A stretch of 64,000 bases of DNA from Streptomyces sp. NBC_01335 (GTDB taxonomy: Bacteria > Actinomycetota > Actinomycetes > Streptomycetales > Streptomycetaceae). The position numbers were made by a program, and so were the translations under genes. The notes beneath the pieces are model-generated. The model was not told where the DNA came from. It searched no databases and saw nothing but the letters and a program-made list of their open reading frames with translations. Location of the stretch: contig NZ_CP108370.1 of the NCBI RefSeq assembly GCF_035953295.1, positions 6,805,001 through 6,869,000 of the forward strand, in the 5' to 3' direction. Of this stretch, positions 1 to 11,208 are shown one piece after another (positions within the stretch are counted from its first letter, which is position 1; the number at the start of each line of letters is the position of its first letter).

Positions 1-687
1 TCCACCGTGTACGCGACCCGCGAGGGGCTGGTGGGCGGCACCACGGCCAACGGGCACGTGATCGTCGCCAGTGACCACTTCGTGGCCCTGCCGTCCCGGC
101 GCGGGCTCTCCCCGAAGGGCAGCACCCAGTACTCGGTCAAGGTCTGCGGCCCCGCCCGCTGCGAGACGGCCCCGGTGTGGGACGTGGGCCCGTGGAACAC
201 CAAGGACGACTACTGGAACCTCTCCTCCACCCGCGAGTCCTTCAAGGACCTGCCGCAGGGCAAGCCCGAGGCGCAGGCCGCCTACCTGGAGGGGTACAAC
301 GGCGGCCTGGACGGGTCCGGCCGCAAGGTGCTCAACCCGGCCGGCATCGACCTCGCCGACGGCACCTTCTACAACATCGGCCTCAACAACAACGGCTACG
401 TCACCGTCGAGTACCTCTGGACCGGTGCCGGAGCCGCGACGAAGTCCTTCCCGACCTGGGGCACCGACGTCAACATCCGCCAGCAGGCCACCAGCACCTC
501 CACCCGGGTCGCCCAGCTCGCGGGGCCCACGACCGTACGGGTGCAGTGCCAGGTGCACGGGCAGCTCGTCCAGTCCGGCGGTTACAGCAACGACGCCTGG
601 TCCTACCTGCCGGACTACGGCGGATACATCTCCAACATCTTCATCGACAACGCCGCCGGCTGGCTCCCCGGCGTCCCGAACTGCTGA
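1..687 (+). CDS. Secreted protein with C-terminal SH3-like region, 5' end cut by window
   Basis: The reading frame is open from base 1, so the gene starts upstream of the window; the first in-frame GTG at base 7 is unlikely to be the real start. The visible 228 residues are rich in Trp, Tyr, Gly and Asn and include a stretch with two Cys (VCGPARCE) followed by a tryptophan-rich segment (APVWDVGPWN), then a C-terminal part (about residues 155-228) reading TWGTDVNIRQQATSTSTRVAQL, typical of bacterial SH3-like domains of secreted actinomycete proteins. The last residue is Cys. No catalytic motif was recognised. A cell-wall associated or extracellular role is inference from composition. A strong hairpin follows the stop. 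Confidence 0.75.
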   Translation, partial: STVYATREGLVGGTTANGHVIVASDHFVALPSRRGLSPKGSTQYSVKVCGPARCETAPVWDVGPWNTKDDYWNLSSTRESFKDLPQGKPEAQAAYLEGYNGGLDGSGRKVLNPAGIDLADGTFYNIGLNNNGYVTVEYLWTGAGAATKSFPTWGTDVNIRQQATSTSTRVAQLAGPTTVRVQCQVHGQLVQSGGYSNDAWSYLPDYGGYISNIFIDNAAGWLPGVPNC

Positions 688-702
688 GGGCGCGCACCTG
701 AC

Positions 703-743
703 GGGCCGGGAGAGCGGCGCATCCGACGCCGCTCTCCCGGCCC
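703..743 (+). terminator. Strong hairpin terminator after the secreted-protein gene
   Basis: A perfect 17-bp stem (703-719 with 727-743) with a 7-nt loop begins 15 bases after the stop codon at 687 and is followed by a C/T-rich stretch. GC-rich stems without a long U tract are usual terminators in Streptomyces. Confidence 0.85.
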
Positions 744-936
744 CCTCTTCCCAAGGTGCCGAAAGCGGTCCAGAATCATCGCTCCGCGACTCGCGTCCGA
801 GGCGCCGTCGTACAGGGTTCGGCATGGTCCGATATGGAAGGATTCCGCCGGAGAACGTCACTCGTGGGCGGCGTGCCCGCAGTGCCGGACGCCGACGGAG
901 ACCCTCCCGCCCTGTGCGGCGGACTCGCCTTCCACG

Positions 937-991
937 GGCGGAAGTTCACCGGCGAACCTCACCGGCGGAACTTCACCGGCGGATGTTCACC
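937..991. repeat. Four imperfect 14-bp tandem units upstream of LLM gene
   Basis: Units GGCGGAAGTTCACC, GGCGAACCTCACC, GGCGGAACTTCACC and GGCGGATGTTCACC lie head to tail and end 66 bp before the ATG at 1058. The spacing (13-14 bp) is not an exact helical turn. They could be a regulator-binding array or simple slippage; the position in the promoter region is what makes them notable. Confidence 0.7.
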
Positions 992-1057
992 GGCCGGGGC
1001 GGCCGCGGCCGTCCGCCCCGCGCGCCACCCTTCGCGCACTGGACCAGGAGCAGCGAC

Positions 1058-2059
1058 ATGGACTTCGGACTCGTACTCCAGACCGACCCGCCCGCCTCGT
1101 CCGTCGTCGGCCTGATGCGCCGCGCCGAACGCAACGGATTCCGGTACGGCTGGACCTTCGACTCGGCGGTGCTCTGGCAGGAGCCCTTCGTCATCTACAG
1201 CCGCATCCTCGAACACACCGAGCGGCTGATCGTCGGCCCGATGGTCACCAACCCCGGCACCCGCACCTGGGAGGTCACCGCCTCCACCTTCGCCACCCTG
1301 AACGACATGTACGGCAACCGGACCGTCTGCGGCATCGGCCGGGGCGACTCCGCGATGCGGGTCGCGGGCCGCAGGCCCAACACGCTCGCCCGGATCGGCG
1401 AGGCCATCGACGTCATCCGCGACCTCGCCGAGGGGCGCGAGGCGTCCGTCGACGGGCAGCCGGTCCGCATCCCGTGGGTGAAGGACGGCAGGCTGCCGGT
1501 GTGGATGGCCGCGTACGGGCCCAAGGCGCTGGCCCTCGCCGGGCAGAAGGCCGACGGGTTCATCCTCCAGCTCGCGGACCCGTTCCTCACCGAGTGGATG
1601 ATCAAGGCGGTACGGAAGGCCGCGGCGGACGCCGGCCGCGACCCGGACTCCGTCACCATCTGCGTCGCCGCCCCGGCCTACGTGGGCGACGACCTCGGCC
1701 ACGCGCGCGAGCAGTGCCGCTGGTTCGGCGGCATGGTCGGCAACCACGTCGCCGACCTGGTCTCCCGGTACGGCGAGCACTCCGGCCTGGTGCCCGAGGC
1801 CCTCACCGCGTACATCGCCGGCCGCTCCGGCTACGACTACAGCCACCACGGCCGCAGCGGCAACCCGGACACCGCCTTCGTGCCGGACGAGATCGTCGAC
1901 CGGTTCTGCCTGCTCGGCCCCGCCGAGGCGCACATCGAGAAGCTCCGGGCCCTGCGCGACCTCGGCGTCGACCAGTTCGCCGTCTACAACATGCACGACG
2001 CCCGCGAAGCCACCATCGACGCCTACGGATCGACGATCATCCCCGCCCTCGCCGGCTGA
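1058..2059 (+). CDS. LLM-class F420-dependent oxidoreductase
   Basis: A 333-residue luciferase-like TIM-barrel protein. It opens MDFGLVLQTDPP, has the family's barrel segments (LIVGPMVTNPGTR, CGIGRGDSAMRVAGRRP, PVWMAAYGPKALALAGQKADGF) and ends in a normal C-terminal helix region. The full length matches the family (about 330). AGGAG at 1046-1050 fixes the ATG at 1058. Members use reduced F420 or flavin to oxidise or reduce small substrates; the substrate here is not visible. The next gene is an NCS1 transporter for hydantoin- or nucleobase-like compounds, 145 bp downstream on the same strand, so a role in N-heterocycle metabolism is a reasonable inference. No hydantoinase or nitrilase is present in the window. 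Confidence 0.88.
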   Translation: MDFGLVLQTDPPASSVVGLMRRAERNGFRYGWTFDSAVLWQEPFVIYSRILEHTERLIVGPMVTNPGTRTWEVTASTFATLNDMYGNRTVCGIGRGDSAMRVAGRRPNTLARIGEAIDVIRDLAEGREASVDGQPVRIPWVKDGRLPVWMAAYGPKALALAGQKADGFILQLADPFLTEWMIKAVRKAAADAGRDPDSVTICVAAPAYVGDDLGHAREQCRWFGGMVGNHVADLVSRYGEHSGLVPEALTAYIAGRSGYDYSHHGRSGNPDTAFVPDEIVDRFCLLGPAEAHIEKLRALRDLGVDQFAVYNMHDAREATIDAYGSTIIPALAG

Positions 2060-2088
2060 CCCCGGCCGAGCCGCCCGTACACCCCCGG

Positions 2089-2111
2089 CACCCGCACCCG
2101 CACCCGCACCG
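2089..2111. repeat. Hexamer repeat (CACCCG, nearly four copies)
   Basis: CACCCG is repeated almost four times in the spacer between the LLM and NCS1 genes. A simple-sequence repeat with no evident function. Confidence 0.7.
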
Positions 2112-2204
2112 GCTGTACGCACGTCCCGGGCCCGGCACCGAGGCCGGCCCGGGTCTCGGTCCCCGCCCCGCACGGCACCACACCCGAGCGAAGGGTTCAG
2201 CCGC

Positions 2205-3806
2205 ATGACAGCGACCACCCCACCCACCCTACCCGTCGCGACACCGTCCGGCGGGACGCCCCCGGCCGATCCGGCCCCCGCGCAGCAGGTGCACCCGGAC
2301 GGCAGGGTCGCCCTGTCCGACCCGTCCGCGGTGGAGCCCTCCCGGTTCGCCAACGCCGACCTGGTGCCGGTCCCGGTCGAACGCCGTACGTGGGGCACGT
2401 ACAACTACCTCGCCCTCTGGGTAGGCATGGCGCACTGCATCCCGTCGTGGACGCTGGCCTCGGGGCTCGTCGCACTGGGGATGGACTGGAAGCAGGCGGT
2501 GCTGACGATCGCGCTGGCGAACGTGATCGTGCTGCTGCCGATGCTGCTGACCGGCCACGCCGGCACCAAGTACGGCATCCCCTTCCCGGTGTTCGCGAGG
2601 GCGGCGTTCGGGGTGCGCGGGGCGAACCTGCCGGCGATGGTGCGGGCGGCGGTGGCGTGCTGCTGGTTCGGTATCCAGACCTGGATCGGCGGTGAGGGCA
2701 TCTATCTGCTGCTCGGCAAACTGCTCGGGGACGGCTGGCTGGACGCCGGCCGGATATCGGGCACGCCGTGGACGCAGTGGCTGTCGTTCGCGGTGTTCTG
2801 GCTGCTGGAGGTCGCCATCATCACCCGGGGCATGGAGACCCTGCGGAGGGTGGAGAACTGGGCGGCGCCCCTGGTGATCGTCGGCGCCCTGGTGCTGCTG
2901 GGCTTCATGGCCGCCGAGGCGGGCGGCTTCGGACCGCTCCTGGACCAGCCTTCCCGCCTGGGCTGGGGGAGCGGGTTCTGGAAGGTGTTCTTCCCCTCCC
3001 TGATGGGCATGATCGGCTTCTGGTCCACCCTGTCGCTGAACATCCCCGACTTCACGCGCTTCGGCGGCAGCCAGCGTGCTCAGGTCCGGGGCCAGGCACT
3101 GGGCCTGCCGACCACGATGACCCTGTTCGCGGTTCTCTCGGTGCTGGTCACCTCCGGCTCCCAGGCCGTCTACGGGGAGCCGATCTGGGACCCGATCGAG
3201 CTGAGCGCGAAGATGAGCAATACCGTCGGCGCCCTGTTCGCACTGCTGATCGTGATGGTGGCCACCGTGTCGGTCAACATCGCCGCCAACGTGGTCTCCC
3301 CCGCCTACGACCTGTCCAACCTGATGCCCCGTCAAGTCGGGTTCCGTACAGGCGCGTTGATCACCTGTGTGGTCGGGGTCCTGATCATGCCGTGGAAACT
3401 GGTCGCCGACCCGCACGTCTACATCTTCACCTGGCTGGGCTTCGTCGGCGGCCTGCTCGGCACGGTGGCCGGCATCCTCGTCGCCGACTACTGGATCGTG
3501 CGCCGCACCCGCCTGGAACTGAGGGAGTTGTACGAGCCCGGCGGCCGCTACTGGTACACGGGCGGCTGGAACTGGCGCGCGGTCACGGCGTTCGTGGTGG
3601 GCGGAGTCCTCGCCGTGGGCGGCTCGTACTCCACGCTCGACGCCGACGGCAAGAAGGCGGGCCCGTTCCCGGTCGACGGCCTGATCCCGTTCCTCAAGCC
3701 GCTGGCCGACTACGGATGGGCCGTCGGGCTCGGCGCGTCGATCGTGGTCCACCTCGCCCTGACGGCGGGCGTGCGGGAGAGGAAGACCGTCTCCAGCACC
3801 GTGTGA
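2205..3806 (+). CDS. NCS1-family nucleobase/hydantoin-type cation symporter
   Basis: A 533-residue polytopic membrane protein of the nucleobase:cation symporter-1 family. After a Pro-rich cytoplasmic N-terminus come the family hallmarks: WGTYNYLALWVGMAHCIPSW in helix 1, AGTKYGIPFPVFARAAFGVRG, and CCWFGIQTWIGGEG in helix 3, then about 12 hydrophobic segments in total. These resemble the hydantoin transporter Mhp1 and related allantoin/uracil/cytosine carriers; substrate cannot be fixed by eye. AAGGG at 2191-2195 precedes the ATG. It follows the LLM oxidoreductase in the same direction and is closed by a hairpin, suggesting a two-gene unit or two adjacent units. Confidence 0.92.
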   Translation: MTATTPPTLPVATPSGGTPPADPAPAQQVHPDGRVALSDPSAVEPSRFANADLVPVPVERRTWGTYNYLALWVGMAHCIPSWTLASGLVALGMDWKQAVLTIALANVIVLLPMLLTGHAGTKYGIPFPVFARAAFGVRGANLPAMVRAAVACCWFGIQTWIGGEGIYLLLGKLLGDGWLDAGRISGTPWTQWLSFAVFWLLEVAIITRGMETLRRVENWAAPLVIVGALVLLGFMAAEAGGFGPLLDQPSRLGWGSGFWKVFFPSLMGMIGFWSTLSLNIPDFTRFGGSQRAQVRGQALGLPTTMTLFAVLSVLVTSGSQAVYGEPIWDPIELSAKMSNTVGALFALLIVMVATVSVNIAANVVSPAYDLSNLMPRQVGFRTGALITCVVGVLIMPWKLVADPHVYIFTWLGFVGGLLGTVAGILVADYWIVRRTRLELRELYEPGGRYWYTGGWNWRAVTAFVVGGVLAVGGSYSTLDADGKKAGPFPVDGLIPFLKPLADYGWAVGLGASIVVHLALTAGVRERKTVSSTV

Positions 3807-3833
3807 GGCGGTCGGTGAGACCCGGTGTGGCCC

Positions 3834-3883
3834 GGTGAAGCCCGGTGTGGCGCGGCGGGGCGCGGCCTGCGCCGGGCTTCACC
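3834..3883 (+). terminator. Hairpin after the NCS1 gene
   Basis: A 12-bp perfect stem (3834-3845 with 3872-3883) encloses a GC-rich loop that can itself fold. It lies 28 bp after the stop of the transporter. Confidence 0.65.
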
Positions 3884-3931
3884 GCGTTCGGCGAGGAGTC
3901 CCGGGCCCGGTGCAGGGCCTCGCGCTCAGTG

Positions 3932-4050
3932 GGAGGCCTCGCGCCGGCCGTGTACACGCAGGCCGCGGACGTGCTCCGCAGCGAGCTGGGCCCTGGAGCC
4001 GGGTCTGCGCCTGCGCGAGCTCCAGCGGGTGGTGCTGATCGCGGACACCC
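3932..4050 (+). pseudogene. Frameshifted fragment of a SARP-type regulator (BTAD domain)
   Basis: Frame 2 reads AVYTQAADVLRSELG and, after one extra C in the run at 3991-3993, frame 3 continues LEPGLRLRELQRVVLIAD. Removing one base gives ELGLEPG..LRELQR, the characteristic end of a bacterial transcriptional activation domain as found in SARP/AfsR regulators. Nothing of the DNA-binding region is visible upstream and no start or ribosome site fits. I read it as a relic of a pathway regulator. It is next to a truncated efflux pump, consistent with decay of one former gene cluster. Confidence 0.6.
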
Positions 4051-4111
4051 GGCAACGCGTGGTGCTGGCATCGGTGGCCCGAGCGTCGTTGGTCCGAGGA
4101 GCAACGCCGAA

Positions 4112-4147
4112 GCCGGCCCCGTGGCGTGCGCACGCCACGGGGCCGGC
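4112..4147. terminator. Perfect 36-bp palindrome, bidirectional terminator
   Basis: Arms 4112-4129 and 4130-4147 are exact reverse complements (18 bp each, GC-rich). It lies between a rightward unit and the leftward MFS fragment, 22 bp beyond the latter's stop, so it can end transcription from both sides. Confidence 0.85.
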
Positions 4148-4169
4148 CGCTGTCACGCGCCGGTGGGGC

Positions 4170-5000
4170 TCAGCTCGCGCTCTCGGCCTGCTGGGGCTTG
4201 CCGGGCGCGGACGCCGGGGCCGCCTGCGCCTGCTTGCTCTTGTCCCGCAGGAACAGCGCCACCAGGAAAGCGACCACGAAGAACGGCAGGGCCCAGCGGA
4301 ACATGCTCCGGGTGCCGCCGGCCACGGCGTCCACGTACGCGGTGCGGGCCGAATCGGAGAGTGACTCGATCGCGCTCGAACCCGCCCGGCCGCCGTGCTC
4401 GTGCACGGCGCGCAGCTCCTCGGCGGAGAGCTTGGAGTCGAGGGAGTCGGTCAGCCGGCTGGAGAACACGGCCGCGAAGAGCGCCGTACCGAACGAGCCG
4501 CCGACGGAGCGGAAGTACGTCAGCGTGCCGCTGGCCACGCCCATGTCCTTCAGCTCGACGCTGTTCTGGGTGATGACCATGACGTTCTGGAAAACCAGCC
4601 CCAGACCGAGACCGAAGACCACCATGTAGACCGAGGCGACGAGGCGGGAGGTGTCCACGTCCAGCATCGACAGCAGGAACGAGCCGACGCTCAGGAGTGC
4701 CCCGCCGGCCAGGAGGATCAGCCGGTGGCGGCTGGACTCGCTCATCAGCGGGCCGCTGTACATCGAAGCGACGAGCATGCCGCCGAGCACGGGCAGCAGC
4801 AGCAGACCGCTGCTGGTCGCGGAGAGATGCTGCACGCTCTGCTGGTAGACCGGCAGATAGGTGATGGTGCCGTAGAGAGCGATGCCGACGAGGAAGCCGA
4901 GCACCAGGCCGGCCACGAAGTTGCGGGAGCGGAACAGGTGCGGCGGCAGGATCGGCTGGGCGGCCGTCATGGCGAGCACCCTGATCGCGGCCCAGCGCAC
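4170..5000 (-). pseudogene. C-terminal half of a DHA2-type MFS drug transporter
   Basis: The 276-residue frame begins at a GTG inside what is normally mid-protein and reads AAQPILPPHLFRSRNFV, the sequence that follows the central loop in 14-helix DHA2 efflux pumps of about 500 residues. The remaining six or seven membrane segments are present, including LLLLPVLGGMLVASMYSGPL and DMGVASGTLTYFRSVGGSFG, and the end is charged and intact. The N-terminal half with its motif A is missing; upstream in the same frame a TAG stop occurs near 5037. No ribosome site fits. It is therefore a truncated remnant, probably not functional. Confidence 0.75.
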
Positions 5001-7613
<2,613 letters not shown>

Positions 7614-7666
7614 TCCGGTCGCCCGGGTGAGTGCGCGCACCTCCGCCCGCACCGCCCACCGCACGT

Positions 7667-7711
7667 ACGCCTCCGCCCCGGCCAGGGGTCACCCGGCCGG
7701 GGCGGAGGCGT
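7667..7711. terminator. Convergent terminator between icd and TetR gene
   Basis: A perfect 17-bp stem (7667-7683 with 7695-7711) and an 11-nt loop. It sits 53 bp after icd, and its right arm is inside the last codons of the leftward TetR gene, so one hairpin probably serves both. Confidence 0.85.
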
Positions 7712-8357
7712 GTCCGGGACCGTGCGGTCCGGAAGGCCCCGGCGGCCGTGCCGGACGGGCCAGCCACTCCGGCAGGACGCGGAGGAGGATCCGGGCGAGC
7801 GCGACCGGATCACGTGGTGGCGCGGTCTCCAGCCATGTCTGGAGCACGCCGATGATGCCGAACCCCAGGAAGCGGCTGTACGCGGTGAGCGCCGGCTCGT
7901 CCCACGCCGGACCGGTCGGCACCAGCGAGGGCCGGGCGTCGAGCAGCGAGACGACCGACGCGGTGAAGTGGCGACTCAGCAGGCGGGTGAGTACGGGGCT
8001 CCGCCCGTCGAGCAGCCCGGTGGTGAAAATGTCCTCGTACCGCTCGAACCAGTCGAGGAAGTCCCACGCGACCTCCTCCCACACCCGGTCGAAGGGCAGG
8101 GAACGGTCCGCGGCGTTCTCGGCGAGCTTGCGGCGCATGGCGTCGAGATCGCCGACGAGCGCCTGCTCCAAGGCGTCCGCGGGGCTGCTCGCATGGTTGT
8201 AGAAGGTCGTGCGGTTGAGTCCCGCGGTACGGGTCACGTCCGCGACCGACACCGACTCGATGGGCTGCTCGGCGGCCAGCAGCAGAACGGCCTCCCGCAG
8301 CTTGCGCCTGCTGCGCAGGACCCGGACATCGGCCATGTCCACCTTCGGGCGAATCAT
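7689..8357 (-). CDS. TetR/AcrR-family transcriptional regulator
   Basis: A 222-residue protein with an N-terminal TetR helix-turn-helix: RRKLREAVLLLAAEQPIESVSVADVTRTAGLNRTTFYNHASSPADAL (about residues 15-60). The C-terminal ligand domain is all-helical with no recognisable ligand signature. Start chosen at MIRPKVDM (8357); a second Met at 8336 is possible and a longer frame to 8393 lacks support. It is divergent from the LLM oxidoreductase at 8521, 163 bp away, and probably regulates it. The C-terminal tail is Pro/Gly-rich and overlaps the terminator. Confidence 0.88.
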   Translation of the reverse strand: MIRPKVDMADVRVLRSRRKLREAVLLLAAEQPIESVSVADVTRTAGLNRTTFYNHASSPADALEQALVGDLDAMRRKLAENAADRSLPFDRVWEEVAWDFLDWFERYEDIFTTGLLDGRSPVLTRLLSRHFTASVVSLLDARPSLVPTGPAWDEPALTAYSRFLGFGIIGVLQTWLETAPPRDPVALARILLRVLPEWLARPARPPGPSGPHGPGHASAPAG

Positions 8358-8520
8358 GCCCTGCAACGTACCCCGCCACCCGCGGCGACCCACACCCGTC
8401 GTTCAGCGGGCGGGGGAGCGATCCCGCAACACTCCCGCCATCTTTCGCCCTGCCCCGCCTGCCAGAATGGGCACGGCTCGACCGCCCGGCAGGAAGCCGC
8501 GAACGACGACGGAGGAACGC

Positions 8521-9549
8521 GTGCCGCCCACCTCGAAACCGCTGCGCAAGCTCGGGTTCCTCACGATCGGCCTGTTCGACGGCGCGGACCCGCGCCCCGG
8601 CCACGAGTCGACCCTGCGCATCATCGAGCTGGGCGAGCGACTCGGCTTCGACAGCGCCTGGGTGAGGCAGCGTCACCTCCAGTACGGCATCTCCTCCCCG
8701 ATGGCCGTCCTGGCCGCGGCCACCCAGCGCACCAGCCGCATCCACCTCGGTACCGCCGTCATCCCGCTCGGCTGGGAGAACCCGCTCCGCCTCGCCGAGG
8801 ACCTGGCGACCGTGGACGTCCTCTCGGGAGGCCGTCTGGAACCGGGCGTCAGTGTGGGGCCGCCGATGCACTTCGGCCGGGTCAAGGACGCCCTCTACCC
8901 GGACACGGCCGCCGACGAGGACTTCAGCCACGACCGGGTACGCCGGCTCCTCGACTTCGTACGCGGCGAACGGGTCACCGCCTTCAGCGGCACCGAGGGG
9001 ATCGAGGTGTTCTCCGACCGCGTCGAACCCCACGCCCCGGGCCTCCGCGACCGCATGTGGTACGGCGCCGGCAGCCTCCGGTCCGCCCGGTGGGCCGGTG
9101 AGAACGGGATGAACCTGCTGACGAGCAGCGTGGTGAAGGCGGAAGACGCCGGTCCGTCACCGGACTTCGCCGAGATCCAGCTGTCCCACATCCGGACCTT
9201 CCGCGCCCACCACCCCGACGGCGACCGGGCCCGCGTCTCCCAGGGGCTCGTGGTCATCCCCACCGACTCCGCGACCCCCGCGCAACGCTCCACGTACGAG
9301 GAGTACGCCCGGAGCCGGGCACCGCGCACCACCGCCCCGCAGGGACCGGCGCGCATGATGTTCGCCCCCGACCTCGTGGGCACCTCGGAGCAGCTCGCCG
9401 AACAGCTCCACGCCCACGCCGCGTTCCGGGAGGTCGACGAGGTCGCGTTCGCCCTGCCGTTCAGCTTCGAGCACGAGGACTACGTCCAGATCCTCCACGA
9501 CATCGCCACCCTCCTCGGGCCCGCACTGGGGTGGAAGCCGGCGGGGTGA
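8521..9549 (+). CDS. LLM-class flavin/F420 oxidoreductase
   Basis: A 342-residue luciferase-like monooxygenase-fold protein: KLGFLTIGLFDG, RLGFDSAWVRQRHLQYGISSPMAVLAAATQRT, IHLGTAVIPLGWENPLRLAEDLATVDVLSGGRLEPGVSVG. The pattern GWENPLRLAEDLATVDVLSGGR is diagnostic for the fold's substrate and cofactor face. GTG start at 8521 is preceded by GGAGGAAC at 8510-8517. The substrate is unknown. It forms a divergent pair with the TetR regulator, a common arrangement in which the regulator senses the enzyme's substrate. Confidence 0.9.
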   Translation: MPPTSKPLRKLGFLTIGLFDGADPRPGHESTLRIIELGERLGFDSAWVRQRHLQYGISSPMAVLAAATQRTSRIHLGTAVIPLGWENPLRLAEDLATVDVLSGGRLEPGVSVGPPMHFGRVKDALYPDTAADEDFSHDRVRRLLDFVRGERVTAFSGTEGIEVFSDRVEPHAPGLRDRMWYGAGSLRSARWAGENGMNLLTSSVVKAEDAGPSPDFAEIQLSHIRTFRAHHPDGDRARVSQGLVVIPTDSATPAQRSTYEEYARSRAPRTTAPQGPARMMFAPDLVGTSEQLAEQLHAHAAFREVDEVAFALPFSFEHEDYVQILHDIATLLGPALGWKPAG

Positions 9550-9598
9550 GGCGTGGCGGGTGACGCTCCGCGGCCGCCCTTCACGGCATCCGCGCTCG

Positions 9599-11008
9599 TC
9601 ACCAGCTCGTCCGCAGCAGGTGGTTGACCAGGAGCGCCAGCACCACCTGGGCGCCGAGCCAGCCACGCCGGTGACGATCGGGCAGCGCGGCGGCGGCGGG
9701 CAGCAGCCAGAGGACGAAGGGCAGCCAGATCCGCTCCGTCTCGGCCTTGCTCATCCCCGACAGGTCGGCCGCGACGACGGCCAGCGCCGCCGCCAGCGTG
9801 AGAACGGCGAGCCGCTGCGCCCCGGCGAGCGGCCGGCCGGTCCGCAGCGCCCGTACGGCTCCGGGCGCGGCGACCGCCGACCGGCGCAACCCGGCCACCG
9901 TGGCCAGTCCGGCGGAGACGGTGACGGCCGCGAGGTTGGCCCAGACCCAGTACCCGTACGGCCGCTTGCCGCCCACCCCCTGGTGGTACCGCTCCACCAG
10001 CAGCGGATACGCGTCCCACCAGTGGAACCCCGCCAGGGTGAAGAACGCGGGCACCACCAGCGATCCGGCGGCGAACGCGGGCAGCGGGCGGGCCGTCCGG
10101 GCGAGCACCAGGACGGTCGCCAGCAGGAGACCGGTCAGCGGGAGCCCGTAACTCAGGTAGCAGACAAGACCGAACAGCAGGCCCGACCCGGCCGCCGCCG
10201 CCCCCGGGAGGCGGGTCGCGCCGGTCGCCGACAGCGCGAGCAGTGCCATCGACCAGCCGGCGACCGCCGCGAACGCGGCGTCGGCCGAGACGCCCGCCCA
10301 GATGGCCCCCGGCGCGAGGACGAGGAACGGCGCCGCCTTCCGGGCGATCCGCTCACCGGCCAGCGCCCGCAGGGTGACCAGCGCCGCCGCGGCGGCGGTC
10401 GCCGCGAGCACGACGCAGCAGACCGCCGCCCACACCGCCCCGCCGAGACCGATCCGGTCCAGGAGCACGAACGGCAGGGTGGCGCCCGGCGGATGCCCGG
10501 CCACATGGGTCGGCCAGTTGCCGGGCCGGCCCATCACGATGTGGTCCTCGAAGGTGCGCAGGGCGGCGCCGATGTCGTGGAACCCGGCGACCCCCGCCAG
10601 GTACTCGTGCCGGCTGGTCAGCTTCAGGGCGAACCCGCTCCGCCAGCCGTCGACCAGCGCGAGCGAGAAGATCCAGGCCGCCGAGACCGCCCAGGAGAGG
10701 ACGAGCAGCCCGCGCCAGCGCGTCCGGACGGCCACCCGGGGGCCGAGGGCGACGGCGAGCACGGCCAGCGCGAGCGCCGCCGGGGTACCGGCTCCGACGT
10801 GCGGCTCCCACGAGGCGATCAGGGGCGGCCACCCCGCGTAGAGGGACCCGTCGCCGTTCACGGCCCAGCCGACGAGCGCCGCCACCGCGACCAGTACCGC
10901 GCCCCCGGCCGCGGCCGTCAGGTCCCGGCGTCCCGTACGGTCCGCCGCCCCCGCGGTTTCCGCGGCTGCCGTTCCTCCGGCGCGTCCGGCGCGCTCCTCG
11001 GTCCTCAC
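9599..11008 (-). CDS. GT-C-like integral membrane protein
   Basis: A 469-residue protein with about 11-12 hydrophobic segments. The second third has FHDIGAALRTFEDHIVMGRP and HVAGHPPGATLPFVLLDR, an extracytoplasmic loop with acidic residues and an HPPG motif as found in polyprenol-phosphate-sugar dependent glycosyltransferases of the GT-C fold. No assignment to a named family is safe by eye. The start is a GTG at 11008. It lies beside a family-2 glycosyltransferase, an epimerase and a methyltransferase (12917-16382, same strand) and may act with them in assembling a glycoconjugate at the membrane. Alternative: a permease-like protein of unknown function. Confidence 0.75.
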   Translation of the reverse strand: MRTEERAGRAGGTAAAETAGAADRTGRRDLTAAAGGAVLVAVAALVGWAVNGDGSLYAGWPPLIASWEPHVGAGTPAALALAVLAVALGPRVAVRTRWRGLLVLSWAVSAAWIFSLALVDGWRSGFALKLTSRHEYLAGVAGFHDIGAALRTFEDHIVMGRPGNWPTHVAGHPPGATLPFVLLDRIGLGGAVWAAVCCVVLAATAAAAALVTLRALAGERIARKAAPFLVLAPGAIWAGVSADAAFAAVAGWSMALLALSATGATRLPGAAAAGSGLLFGLVCYLSYGLPLTGLLLATVLVLARTARPLPAFAAGSLVVPAFFTLAGFHWWDAYPLLVERYHQGVGGKRPYGYWVWANLAAVTVSAGLATVAGLRRSAVAAPGAVRALRTGRPLAGAQRLAVLTLAAALAVVAADLSGMSKAETERIWLPFVLWLLPAAAALPDRHRRGWLGAQVVLALLVNHLLRTSW

Positions 11009-11208
11009 CCCGGCACGCTAAGCCTCCGGCAGCCGTTTCCCCCGGCCGACCGGGCCGCTTCGCGCGACGGAACGTCGCGGGGCCACCGCGCTCCCGCGCA
11101 CGGAGTAACGGCTGCCGGGCCGTGCCGGGCCACTCGACGGGGTGACCCGGCCCGCACGGCGGGAGGCGCGTCCCCGTACCGACGGGGCCCGCACCCTACG
11201 GTCGCACC

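Larger units (their letters stand above)
688..1057. other. 370-bp intergenic region: terminator, repeat and promoter space
   Basis: No convincing gene. It holds the terminator at 703-743, about 190 bp of unremarkable sequence, and a four-unit 14-bp tandem repeat at 937-991 close upstream of the luciferase-like gene at 1058. Confidence 0.6.
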
